Positions 1 through 8,265 of a stretch of DNA of 64,000 bases are shown here, one piece after another. Both the position numbers and the translations under genes were made by a program. Under the pieces are notes generated by a model. It saw only the letters and a program-made list of their open reading frames with translations. It was not told the origin of the DNA and did not search any database. Source of the stretch: an uncultured Chitinophaga sp. (lineage in GTDB: Bacteria; Bacteroidota; Bacteroidia; Chitinophagales; Chitinophagaceae); NCBI RefSeq assembly GCF_946479755.1, contig NZ_CAMLHC010000013.1, forward strand, positions 152,224 to 216,223, written 5' to 3'. Each line of letters opens with the position of its first letter. Position 1 is the stretch's first letter.

Positions 1-725
1 TTCAGGATGGAAAGGCCGAAGTCCAGCGCTTTCCCGTTGGCATCGAGGAACTTTTCGTATTCCCGCTGCTGTGAATTCACTACGCTGATAAGCGCTGCGC
101 CCAGGATGCTTTCGTTGATCACTTTATTGAGGCGGTCCATGATTTCGCGGCTTTTCATGAACAGCGTTCTTACTTTCTTCAGCACAAAGAAAAAGGCGGT
201 ACCCATGATGGGGATAGCGGCGATTACCACCAGCGCCAGCTTCCAGTCGATGGTCAGCAGCAGGACACTGGCGCCGATAATAATAAAGATCGACGATACC
301 AGCGATACGATGGCCTGGGACACGAACAGTTTAATGGAGTCCACATCGGCGGTGAGGTTGGTGAGCAGTCGTGATGGGTTGGACTGTTCCATCCAGGCGT
401 AACTCTGGCGGGATATCTTTTCCGCCAGTTGTTCGCGCAGATTTTTAGCCACCTTTTCAGACGCGTACGTCTGGATGATGTTTTGCAGGTAGGTGAAGAC
501 GAAGATCAGTAAAGCGGCCAGCCCGAATTTGATGATCAGGGGTTCATACGCGAAGTGGCTGTGTGAAAAGTCATCTATCCCCTGCCCGATGATTTTAGGC
601 AGCCACAGGTTCAGGCTGTTGCCCAGGAGGGCAAACAACACGAGCATGGCTATCAAACCTTTGTAGGGCCGTAACAATCCAAAGATACCTGAGGGTTTTT
701 TCTCCTTTCCGGAAGGTTGTTTCAT
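1..725 (-). CDS. ABC exporter, transmembrane domain (3' part outside window)
   Basis: Reads leftward from an ATG at 725 and leaves the window after 241 codons, so only the membrane domain is visible. A Lys/Pro-rich cytoplasmic leader is followed by hydrophobic helices at about residues 22-42, 62-85, 135-158 and 162-182. Between helices 2 and 3 lies the segment RLLTNLTADVDSIK, which matches the conserved 'gRL-s-l-nDvd-i' stretch of exporter-type (ABC_membrane) half-transporters. Proteins of this family carry a C-terminal ATPase domain and work as dimers pumping lipids, drugs or peptides out of the cytoplasm. The ATPase part, with Walker motifs, would lie to the left of base 1. The substrate cannot be deduced. 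A plausible Bacteroidota promoter lies 48-78 bases upstream. Confidence 0.88.
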   Translation of the reverse strand, partial: MKQPSGKEKKPSGIFGLLRPYKGLIAMLVLFALLGNSLNLWLPKIIGQGIDDFSHSHFAYEPLIIKFGLAALLIFVFTYLQNIIQTYASEKVAKNLREQLAEKISRQSYAWMEQSNPSRLLTNLTADVDSIKLFVSQAIVSLVSSIFIIIGASVLLLTIDWKLALVVIAAIPIMGTAFFFVLKKVRTLFMKSREIMDRLNKVINESILGAALISVVNSQQREYEKFLDANGKALDFGLSIL

Positions 726-772
726 ATAATTGGGCGGTGATTAAAGTATGAGGTGCATGGTGAGCGATCATA

Positions 773-803
773 CAAACTTAAAAACTTAAACATATAAAGT
801 CAA
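773..803 (-). promoter_or_regulatory. Candidate promoter of the ABC exporter
   Basis: On the minus strand a perfect -7 box TAAGTTTG (780-773) is preceded by a TTGAC-like -33 element (803-799), separated by 18 bases. This is close to the Bacteroidota consensus TTTG-N19-TAnnTTTG. It lies 48 bases upstream of the ATG at 725. Confidence 0.55.
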
Positions 804-872
804 TACTTAGAGGAAGACGAACTGCCTCCCGAAATATTGCAGCCATCCACCATTTTTGCCGGCACAAAAATA

Positions 873-887
873 TTGAACAGTGTTCAA
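873..887. promoter_or_regulatory. Perfect palindrome, possible repressor operator
   Basis: The sequence TTGAAC-AGT-GTTCAA is a perfect 6+3+6 inverted repeat. It lies in the gap between treY (ending at 930) and the ABC exporter (starting at 725), about 70 bases upstream of the candidate promoter of the exporter. Short palindromes of this size are typical of TetR- or MarR-type operators, but no such regulator gene is in view. Confidence 0.35.
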
Positions 888-929
888 ATTTTGAAACAAT
901 ATTATAAATAACTGGAAAAAATATTTTCC

Positions 930-3617
930 TCAGCGGTGAAATTTGTGGTCCGGCACCGGGGAAAGCAGCGCTACCGGGCAGTTATGCGTGCCCGGCAGGG
1001 CCAGTTGTCCGTTTTGCGCGGTCAGGACCTCCCCGGTAAAAACATTTTTCCATTTGAGCGGTGCATTGGCTGGCAGGGATAACGGGGCCAGGTCGTGTTT
1101 GCCGAGGTGTGCAGCCGGCAGCAGGGGCGCCACGACAATACACCAGTCCTGCCGGTATTTGCGCGCATAAGCGATCTGGGTGTTCTGTTCCCCGCTGGTC
1201 AGCGGGATATATTCCCCGTGGATGAACAGGGAGGCGTGGGCGTTTCTGAGCTGTAACGCTTTACTGACCAGGTACAGCTTTTCTCTGCCAATACCTGCTT
1301 TGGCGCCGGCATGTTCTTTCGGCCACCCCGGCGCATGGTCGTTTTCCTGCCAGGCGGCCAGGAGCTTCCGGCGCAGCGGGTAATTGACCAGGTGATGCCC
1401 GTCGTTGTTACCGGCGCTGAAATCCCATAGTTCGCAGCCCTGATAGATATCCGGTATACCGGGGGCCGTTATCTTGATCAGTGTTTGTGCCAGGGAAAAG
1501 AGGTGGGCATGTGCTCCGAGTTTTTCCGCCAGCTGATGCATCCCGTGGAGAAAAGCGCTGCCGGGCGTCAGTATTTTTTCGATGAACTGCAGGCAGGCCA
1601 GTTCATAGGCGGTATCGGGCATCAGCCAGGAGCTGTGCACTTTGGCTTCCCGCACCACCTTCAGGAAAGTGGCGGTGATATGCGCGGGGAAACTGTTGTC
1701 CGTCTCTCCCGAAGCGGGCAGGCAGGCGAAGACCGCCTGGTAGATAAAATACTCATCATTGAGGTCCGGCGCCGGTTTTTCATCGATCGGCGTGATCAGG
1801 TCGTGGTTAGCGGTATGCCAGGCCTGTACCTGTTGTATCCACAGATCGGGAATAACGGTCAGTGCGTTGAGCCGGATGCGGGCATCTTCTCCCCAGCGGG
1901 TGTCGTGGGTGGCGGTGGTATTGAGGGAGAAAGGCGACAGGTACTGCCGTACGGCCATGCGTTCGTGGAAGCCGTCCAGCGTGCATTTGTTTTGCACTGG
2001 CGAGTCGCCGGCTTCATTGTGCGACAGCAATGCATTGTATACGTAGAACAACGTTTCTTCTACACTTTCCCGGTACAGTTGTCCGGCGAACTGGGTGATT
2101 TTTTTCAGCAGCAGTAGTGCGGCGGCAGTCTGCTGTTGTTTTTTATCGGGGTCCCAGAAAGAACGGATCAGCTCCAGCGCGGTACCGGTAGCAGGATTAC
2201 GCAGGATGGCGTCTTCTATGGCCTGGTCCAGCTGCCGTGTGTCTGTTGCCGACAAGGGCCATCCCTCCGGATAGATCCGGTTGGCCGGCAGGCATACCAT
2301 AAAATCGCCGATAGCCATTTTCAGCCGTCCGTTGTCCGTCTCCGGCTGCACCAGCTTACCGCGGAAGACTTCCCGTACCAGGTTATCCCATTCACCGTTC
2401 ATATGTTTTTCCAGCACCAGCTGTTTTTTGCTACGGGCCAGTTTGGGATATTGCGCCAGGCCGGGAAAATGGGTACGGTAAAAGCGACCCAGTTTCTCCA
2501 TGCCTTCTCCGTCTGTGAGCAGCTGGCTTACGCCGGCCAGGAAATCGTAGCCGGTACTCCCCTGCAACGCCCATCGCTCCGGCAACGTTTCATGACCAGC
2601 CAATATCTTCTCTGCGATGATGTAGCAGTTGTTGCCGAACAGTTCCCGCAGATGATAAATGTATTGGGCCGGGTCCAGCAGTCCGTCGATCTGGTCAATG
2701 CGTAATCCCTGGATAATGCCTTCCTGGTAGAGGCGGTGCAGGAAACCATGGTATTCTTCGAACACCGCTTTGTCTTCCATGCGCAGTGCGATGTGTTCGT
2801 TGACGCCCAGGAAGCGGCGGTAGTTGATGCGAAAATCCGCTTCACTCCTCGCGGTAAATGTATAGTGCTGTAGGTCCAGTAGCTCATGAAGGAGTGCCGT
2901 ATTGTTGTTCACCAGCTCCAACAGCGGCAGGAAGGCCTGTTTACGGGGCGGTTTCAGCAGGGCTCTCATCGCTTCCCAGTCCGGCAGTGAGCGGCGTTGT
3001 AAGATATTTCCCTTCATCCCGGTGAGCCAGTTTTTCACCACGTCCATGCCTGGCGGCAGTATGTTCAGCAGCCATTTGTAGCTTTTGGCAGACAGCGGGT
3101 ACGACTGTCCACCGGTGGTGATGCTCAGCCCCAGCGTACTGTAGCTAAGCCGGACACCACCATCAGCGATGGTTTCCCGGAGATTTTTTTTCAGGAAAGG
3201 CGCCATCAGTTTTCCGTGGAGATCAGGATCAGGATGATGCCAGTCGATATCAAAATAGTTGTAATAAGGGGAGGCCGTACCTCTCTCCAGGGCGTCCATC
3301 AGCCGTGCGTTGTGGCAATGGAACGCCATATAGTTGGGCACGATGTCCTGTATCCAGCTCATGCCCAGTGAGCGGAGCCTTACATGCAGCTGCCGCATAT
3401 GGGCCAGCGAGCCGATGGTGCTGTTAATTTCGCGGGGATTGGTGATATCATAACCGTGGCGGCTTCCGGGCGCTGTTTCAAAAACCGGCGAGGCATAGAT
3501 AGTAGTGATACCCAGCTGGTGCAGGTAGTCCAGTTGTTTTTCGAGGTCTGTAAAGGTAAAATCCCTGTTAAACTGAATGCGGTAGGTGGCTACCGGTGTA
3601 AAGAACTCATTCCTCAT
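930..3617 (-). CDS. treY: Malto-oligosyltrehalose synthase
   Basis: A GH13 enzyme that isomerises the reducing end of maltooligosaccharides or glycogen to an alpha,alpha-1,1 linkage, the first step of the TreY/TreZ trehalose route. From the chosen start (895 aa, usual for TreY) all three GH13 catalytic positions are visible: nucleophile D308 in GLRIDQIDG, acid/base E336 in IIAEKIL, and D572 in THDTRWGED. The N-terminus (TYRIQF, followed by LGITTIYASPVF) is the typical TreY opening. An open frame extends to 3686, but the ATG at 3617 overlaps the treZ stop by 11 bases, giving translational coupling, and begins directly before the conserved domain. It is the last gene of the treZ-treY unit. No glycogen debranching gene is nearby. 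Cytoplasmic. Confidence 0.93.
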   Translation of the reverse strand: MRNEFFTPVATYRIQFNRDFTFTDLEKQLDYLHQLGITTIYASPVFETAPGSRHGYDITNPREINSTIGSLAHMRQLHVRLRSLGMSWIQDIVPNYMAFHCHNARLMDALERGTASPYYNYFDIDWHHPDPDLHGKLMAPFLKKNLRETIADGGVRLSYSTLGLSITTGGQSYPLSAKSYKWLLNILPPGMDVVKNWLTGMKGNILQRRSLPDWEAMRALLKPPRKQAFLPLLELVNNNTALLHELLDLQHYTFTARSEADFRINYRRFLGVNEHIALRMEDKAVFEEYHGFLHRLYQEGIIQGLRIDQIDGLLDPAQYIYHLRELFGNNCYIIAEKILAGHETLPERWALQGSTGYDFLAGVSQLLTDGEGMEKLGRFYRTHFPGLAQYPKLARSKKQLVLEKHMNGEWDNLVREVFRGKLVQPETDNGRLKMAIGDFMVCLPANRIYPEGWPLSATDTRQLDQAIEDAILRNPATGTALELIRSFWDPDKKQQQTAAALLLLKKITQFAGQLYRESVEETLFYVYNALLSHNEAGDSPVQNKCTLDGFHERMAVRQYLSPFSLNTTATHDTRWGEDARIRLNALTVIPDLWIQQVQAWHTANHDLITPIDEKPAPDLNDEYFIYQAVFACLPASGETDNSFPAHITATFLKVVREAKVHSSWLMPDTAYELACLQFIEKILTPGSAFLHGMHQLAEKLGAHAHLFSLAQTLIKITAPGIPDIYQGCELWDFSAGNNDGHHLVNYPLRRKLLAAWQENDHAPGWPKEHAGAKAGIGREKLYLVSKALQLRNAHASLFIHGEYIPLTSGEQNTQIAYARKYRQDWCIVVAPLLPAAHLGKHDLAPLSLPANAPLKWKNVFTGEVLTAQNGQLALPGTHNCPVALLSPVPDHKFHR

Positions 3618-5364
3618 GATGCGCCATTTCATATACGACAGCCGAGAGGGGCTGCAGCAAAATCGGTTCATTTTCCAGTATCTCATCAGCAGCTTTCACA
3701 CCCGGACCGTTCCACATTTCATGCGCAGAGTCGAATATCTTCTTTAATGGTGTTGGGGCCACATGATGATAAGTTTGCATGCCCTTATCAAAATTCAATA
3801 GTATCAACACCGTATCCTGCCCGCTGGTTCGTTTTATGACGAGTAATGGCAGTTGACCGACAGGATGTACCTGTAACGCGTCTTTCGAAGTGGCGCGCAT
3901 AGCGGGCCGGTGTTTACGGAAAGCGATCAGAAAACGGTAACAGGCCAGCAAAGCAGCATTCCGCACTGTGGTGGTGTCCCATTGCAGGCGGCTGCGCCGG
4001 AAGGCGTCAGCATCGTTCATCGTTGTAAAAGACAAAAAGGGAGCTGTCTCCCCGTATTCTTCTCCCATAAATAACAGCGGAATAAAAGGAGAAAGAATAA
4101 CAGCAGAGACCGCCAGCTTCAGCGCCTCAAAAGACACCAGGGCGCCCAGCCGCTCTCCTTGTTTCCGGCGCCCTGTCTGTTCGTGGTTTTGTGAGAAGAC
4201 AATAAAATGCCGTGCGTCGCTGTTCACCAGCTGACGGCCGAACTTCCGCCTGCGAAACGGCGAATACTGCCCGGTGTAGACAATTGCGTTGGTGAAAGCC
4301 TGTGCCAGATGGGCCAGCTCTCCGAAGTCTTCGTAACAGCCGGCCGTTTCACCCGTCAGCAGGCTGTGCAGCGCATGGTGGAACTCATCCGCCCACTGGG
4401 CATTAAATCCATAGCCGCCAATAGACACCGGGTTGGTATAACGGGGATCGTTCAAATCTGTGGAGGCGATGAGCAGTTTACGTTTACCTGTCTGCTGCTC
4501 CAGCTCTCCTACGGCTTCTGACAGTTCCCAGGCAAAATGCTGCGCGCTGTTGTCCTGGCAGCCGTGCAGTGTATCCAGCCGCAGCCCGTCGATGTGGAAC
4601 TCGTCCAGCCACATGAGCGCGTTCTGTATATAGAAATCCCGTACGGGATCGCACCAGGCATCATCGAGATTGACGCCCGGCCCTCCTGCGGTAGTATATT
4701 TCCGGGTGAAGTAAGGCCCGAAGTCGGACTGGTAGTTTCCTTCCGCGTTGCTGCGGCAGAAAGACACGTCGAGGATGACGGCCATCCCCAGATGATGGGC
4801 AGTATTGACCAACGCCTTAAAATCGTCTGCCGTACCATAACGGTTATGTAACGCAAACGGATATACGCCGTCGTATCCCCAGTTGCGGTCACCGGCAAAC
4901 ATGCAGACCGGCATCAGTTCAATGGCGGTGATACCGAGGGCTTCCAGGGCAGGCAGCCGTTCCCTGGCGGCCTGAAAGGTACCTTCCGGGGTAAAAGCGC
5001 CGATATGTATTTCGTAAATGATCAGGTCTTCCGGAGAAATACCTTTCCACTGCTGATCGGTAAAAGTAAAACTGGCGGGGTCCGTTACGCAGGAAGCGCG
5101 GTGCACGGTACTTTCCTGGCGGCGGGAAGCAGGGTCCGGCCGTTGCAGCTGTTCATCCAGCAGATAATAGTAATGCATGCCATCGGTAACGCCCTGCAGG
5201 GTAGTGCTCCAGTAGCCGTTATCTTCCGCTGTCAGCGGATAGGCCACTTCTTCCCCACCCAGCAGGAGCAGTGTCACACTTTTCCTGAATGGCGCCCATA
5301 CACGGAAAACACATTCCCCGTTTTCTTTCAGCAATGCTCCTTGTTGTTGATAACGTGTCATCAT
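3607..5364 (-). CDS. treZ: Malto-oligosyltrehalose trehalohydrolase, altered active site
   Basis: 585 aa. An N-terminal E-set/CBM48-like domain (about 1-95, FRVWAPFRKSV) is followed by a GH13 barrel and a C-terminal beta domain. In the family this enzyme releases trehalose from maltooligosyltrehalose made by TreY. The nucleophile is present (D264 in GLRLDTLHG). The position of the acid/base Glu, normally in a motif like AESDLNDPR, reads IASTDLNDPR with Ser at 301. The third carboxylate, normally Asp in QNHDQ, is Glu at 395 (QNHEQTG). The substitutions were checked on the bases at 4462-4464 and 4180-4182. The enzyme may therefore be weak, inactive or changed in specificity. It is coupled to treY by an 11-base overlap. 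A receiver-like gene ends 66 bases upstream. Confidence 0.88.
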   Translation of the reverse strand: MMTRYQQQGALLKENGECVFRVWAPFRKSVTLLLLGGEEVAYPLTAEDNGYWSTTLQGVTDGMHYYYLLDEQLQRPDPASRRQESTVHRASCVTDPASFTFTDQQWKGISPEDLIIYEIHIGAFTPEGTFQAARERLPALEALGITAIELMPVCMFAGDRNWGYDGVYPFALHNRYGTADDFKALVNTAHHLGMAVILDVSFCRSNAEGNYQSDFGPYFTRKYTTAGGPGVNLDDAWCDPVRDFYIQNALMWLDEFHIDGLRLDTLHGCQDNSAQHFAWELSEAVGELEQQTGKRKLLIASTDLNDPRYTNPVSIGGYGFNAQWADEFHHALHSLLTGETAGCYEDFGELAHLAQAFTNAIVYTGQYSPFRRRKFGRQLVNSDARHFIVFSQNHEQTGRRKQGERLGALVSFEALKLAVSAVILSPFIPLLFMGEEYGETAPFLSFTTMNDADAFRRSRLQWDTTTVRNAALLACYRFLIAFRKHRPAMRATSKDALQVHPVGQLPLLVIKRTSGQDTVLILLNFDKGMQTYHHVAPTPLKKIFDSAHEMWNGPGVKAADEILENEPILLQPLSAVVYEMAHHEE

Positions 5365-5430
5365 CTCGCTGGTATTTAAGACAAGGAAATTATTTCACGC
5401 CAACCCGTGGGAAGCACGGCTATTGTTCCG

Positions 5431-5874
5431 CTATACCAATACCACAGCGGGCTGTACTTCCGGCAGCGATGCAGGCTGTTTTCCGCTGACGGTTTCAAAT
5501 ATCAGCTTCAGCCCGTCGCGCAGCGCATGCAGGTTGGAAGGTTTTACCATCCAGTCGGTGGCGCCCATAAATTTCATCCGGGTCATATCTTCCGGGTTAA
5601 AAGAGGCTGCATAGAAAATCACCGGAACATCCGCCAGCAGCGGAGACTGCTGGAGCGCTTCCAGTTGGCGGACACCATCAACAGCAGGCTGACGGGTATG
5701 CAGGAAAATATAGTCCGGTTTGTATGCCTGTTGAGCAGCATAGGATAAAGCATGGGTGGCGTTATCAAAACAAATGCAGGCCCGGGTTGCCTGTAACAGA
5801 TCGAGTGCAAGGAAAAACTGGTTTCTGTTGTCACGAACTTCATCAATCAAAAAGCAGGAAAACTTCTGTTTCAT
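5431..5874 (-). CDS. Receiver-like protein lacking the phosphoacceptor Asp
   Basis: 147 aa from the ATG at 5874; the frame stays open to 5919 but the receiver fold begins at MKQKFSCFLID. It has the architecture of a stand-alone CheY-like receiver: acidic pair D11/E12, a beta-3 strand DYIFLHTRQP, a beta-4 strand PVIFYAAS and the conserved Lys K111 in VKPSN. The position of the phospho-accepting Asp, at the end of beta 3, is His59 (codon CAT), so ordinary Asp phosphorylation is not expected there. There is no output domain. It could be a pseudo-receiver acting by protein contact. The gene stands just upstream of treZ in the same direction (66-base gap), so joint transcription is possible. Confidence 0.75.
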   Translation of the reverse strand: MKQKFSCFLIDEVRDNRNQFFLALDLLQATRACICFDNATHALSYAAQQAYKPDYIFLHTRQPAVDGVRQLEALQQSPLLADVPVIFYAASFNPEDMTRMKFMGATDWMVKPSNLHALRDGLKLIFETVSGKQPASLPEVQPAVVLV

Positions 5875-6073
5875 TGTAACGGATAGTTTATTCACATGGT
5901 AAACAAAAATGGCTAACAACCGGCAGATCTCAAAAGAAATGCCGGCGCAAAATTACGGTATATTCACATCGTTATTTTCTTTCCTGTAGATAAAAATCCC
6001 ATTTCGTGTAATGTGCGTGTAAAATCATCGCGAAGGGGCCGGCCGGAGGCCGCCAAAACAGTGAAAATAAAAA

Positions 6074-6102
6074 ACCGGCAGTCATTTTTTGATGACCCCG
6101 GT
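6074..6102 (-). terminator. Terminator after the small membrane protein gene
   Basis: The arms ACCGG (6074-6078) and CCGGT (6098-6102) enclose a second stem GTCA/TGAC. Transcribed leftward it runs into a T-rich tract (complement of 6065-6074), as expected for an intrinsic terminator of the gene ending at 6124. Confidence 0.6.
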
Positions 6103-6123
6103 CATATGCGAACATTAAATCCG

Positions 6124-6327
6124 CTAACCCATTGCGCTGCTGTAGATATCTTCCTGCTGAGCCGGATGATGGTTCTGTCCGAATATCTTTTCTTTCGTAT
6201 GTGTATCGTCTTCCATAACACCGGCAGAACGATCGATCATTCTCCCTTTGTTTTTCCTGAGCATGTAAAGTATCAAACCTGCCGCCGCAGTTCCTACAAT
6301 GGTGGACGCTAACAATATCTTTTTCAT
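6124..6327 (-). CDS. Small single-pass membrane protein, unknown
   Basis: 67 aa, starting MKKILLASTIVGTAAAGLIL. It has one N-terminal hydrophobic helix (about residues 4-22), then a basic stretch (RKNKGR) and a hydrophilic, acidic tail. I do not recognise the family. The helix-basic-tail layout suggests an inner-membrane anchored peptide with a cytoplasmic tail, resembling the YtxH-like small envelope proteins common in this phylum, but no signature confirms that. It is followed by a good terminator at 6074-6102, which supports a real transcription unit. It stands alone between GH29 and the receiver-like gene. Confidence 0.6.
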   Translation of the reverse strand: MKKILLASTIVGTAAAGLILYMLRKNKGRMIDRSAGVMEDDTHTKEKIFGQNHHPAQQEDIYSSAMG

Positions 6328-6428
6328 GGTGATGAGTTTTAATGCTGTAGTTGTCCGCCAAGAGTTATGCCATGAAACCGCGGTGCGGCAGATTTAACAT
6401 TTTGCTGGCAAACGGAGGCGTTGCCTGC

Positions 6429-8237
6429 TTATTTCCCTGCCGGCACCAGCCGGATGCGCTGCAGGTTCATGACGCCCAGCCCCGGTTTCGTCAGGGCTTT
6501 CACCAATACCTTATCCACACCTTTTTTGGATAGCGTGACCGTTCCCAGGTCCCATTCCTTGTACGCGCTCCAGCTGTTGTCCGTACCTTTCACCACGCCG
6601 GTCAGCGTTGTTTTTCCGGCACTCACCGCCACCTTTGCACCTGCTGAAGCATCTGTACACGCAAAACGCAATATCATCCTGTAGCGGCCCGGCTGTTTCA
6701 CCTGGATGTTCCAGGCTGCCGTACCGTCTACAGACATCCAATTGTAGATAGTCGCCTGCTCTCCTACCGACAGCCCCACCCCGTTGGTAAGGACCGCATC
6801 GCCGGCTACCAACTGGTAGCTGCCGTCCGCTTCCGGAAAAACGCCCTGTGAAACCAGCGAAGTGCCGGTAACATCCAGCTCCACCACCGTTGCTGCGCTG
6901 TTTTTAAAGGCTCTGTTGCCGACATCGATAAACAGTCCCCTTTCATCTGTGGCTATTTTCAGCGGTGTATGCGCCGTATCCGCCAGGAAAAAGGCCTGTG
7001 GAATTACGCCGGCGTCGGGAGACAACGGCACGTGCAAACGGTTGTCTGCCGGCCAGTTGAAAATATGCAGGAAAAATTTCCCCGGCGCAGTGGTGATACG
7101 TCCCCAGTTGACCTTTCCAATAGTATTGGCACGGGTACCATAGATCGATTCCCCGTTGGCCCGCATCCAGTCGCCGATGCCTTTCATCAGCGCCACGCTC
7201 TTTTCCGGAACGGTACCATCACCCATCGGGCCCACATTCAGCAGGTAGTTGCCCCCTTTGGAAACAATATCGATCATGTTACGTACCAGCTCTTCCTTCG
7301 TATGCCAGTTTTGGTTGTTCCTGCTATAGCCCCAGGTGCCGTTCATGGTCATACAGGACTCCCAGTCCATCCCCTTAAAGCCGGTTTCCGGGATAAACTG
7401 TTCCGGCGTCACCAGGTCACCATGCGCGCGGGTATATTCGCTGTTATGATCAAACGCGTACAACCGGTTGTTCATGATAATATTGGGATGATGTTTTTTC
7501 ACCATCGCTACTAGCGCGTTAGCGCCCCATTTTTCGCCCTGTATCTCTTTGGAACTGTAATCCCACCAAACCACATCGATAGGCCCGTAATTAGAAAACA
7601 TTTCTTCCGCCTGCTGATGCATATAGGCCACATACTTCGCATTGTCGCGGCCCTCATTTTTCACGCCGCCGGGCGTAGGCATGCCGTGTTCCACGTAGGC
7701 GTCCGGATGGTGCCAGTCCAGCAACGAAAAGTAGACCCCTATCCGCAGTCCCTGTTCATGCAGGGCGTTGACGATTTCGCGGAACAGGTCCCTGCCGGTT
7801 ACGTCCATCCCGTCGAACGTGGTGGTTTTACTATCATGCAATGCGAACCCTTCGTGATGCCTGCTGGTGAAGATCACATAGCGGCAGCCGGCGTCTTTGG
7901 CCATCTTCGCCCATTCGCGGGCGAACCCTTTTTTGGGCTTAAACAGCGGTGTCAGTTTGGCTGCATATTCGGCTGACGGCACATTGGCCATGTTCTGTAT
8001 CCATTCCACACAGCCGTCATAGTCTTTTCCGTTCCATTCTCCGGCGGCGGCGCTGTACAGTCCCCAGTGGACAAACATACCAAAGTGCGCATCGCGGAAC
8101 CAGCGCATGCGGGCGTCGCGCAGCGCCTCGGGTTCATTAGCGTTAGCCACCAGTCCTGCATCCTGCTGCGCGCAGACAGTCGCGGCCGAAAACAGTAACG
8201 CGCCGGAAAAACATATCTCTAAAAATCTTCTTTTCAT
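6429..8237 (-). CDS. GH29 alpha-L-fucosidase, secreted
   Basis: 602 aa. A Sec signal peptide (about 1-23, ending in CAQ) is followed by a GH29 barrel starting RWFRDAHFGMFVHWGLYS, the family hallmark. Further motifs are FTSRHHEGFALHDS and the nucleophile region IDVVWWDYSS, where D226 is the expected nucleophile. The C-terminal 130 residues (from about 470) look like a carbohydrate-binding beta-sandwich (GRYRMILRFACTD, then a final LQRIRLVP). It should hydrolyse terminal alpha-L-fucose from glycans in the periplasm or outside the cell. It is the enzyme gene of PUL1, 28 bases downstream of susD in the same direction, so the PUL probably targets a fucosylated glycan. Confidence 0.92.
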   Translation of the reverse strand: MKRRFLEICFSGALLFSAATVCAQQDAGLVANANEPEALRDARMRWFRDAHFGMFVHWGLYSAAAGEWNGKDYDGCVEWIQNMANVPSAEYAAKLTPLFKPKKGFAREWAKMAKDAGCRYVIFTSRHHEGFALHDSKTTTFDGMDVTGRDLFREIVNALHEQGLRIGVYFSLLDWHHPDAYVEHGMPTPGGVKNEGRDNAKYVAYMHQQAEEMFSNYGPIDVVWWDYSSKEIQGEKWGANALVAMVKKHHPNIIMNNRLYAFDHNSEYTRAHGDLVTPEQFIPETGFKGMDWESCMTMNGTWGYSRNNQNWHTKEELVRNMIDIVSKGGNYLLNVGPMGDGTVPEKSVALMKGIGDWMRANGESIYGTRANTIGKVNWGRITTAPGKFFLHIFNWPADNRLHVPLSPDAGVIPQAFFLADTAHTPLKIATDERGLFIDVGNRAFKNSAATVVELDVTGTSLVSQGVFPEADGSYQLVAGDAVLTNGVGLSVGEQATIYNWMSVDGTAAWNIQVKQPGRYRMILRFACTDASAGAKVAVSAGKTTLTGVVKGTDNSWSAYKEWDLGTVTLSKKGVDKVLVKALTKPGLGVMNLQRIRLVPAGK

Positions 8238-8265
8238 TTGTTCAAACGATTAATGTGCTATCGGT

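Noticed and set aside
902..929. A/T-rich hairpin GGAAAA/TTTTCC as treY terminator
   Set aside because: The stem is short and almost only A-T; too weak to call.
6030..6060. GC-rich GGCCGGCCGG-like stretch between the small membrane gene and the receiver gene
   Set aside because: Partly self-complementary but without a T-tract or defined arms; not separable from chance.
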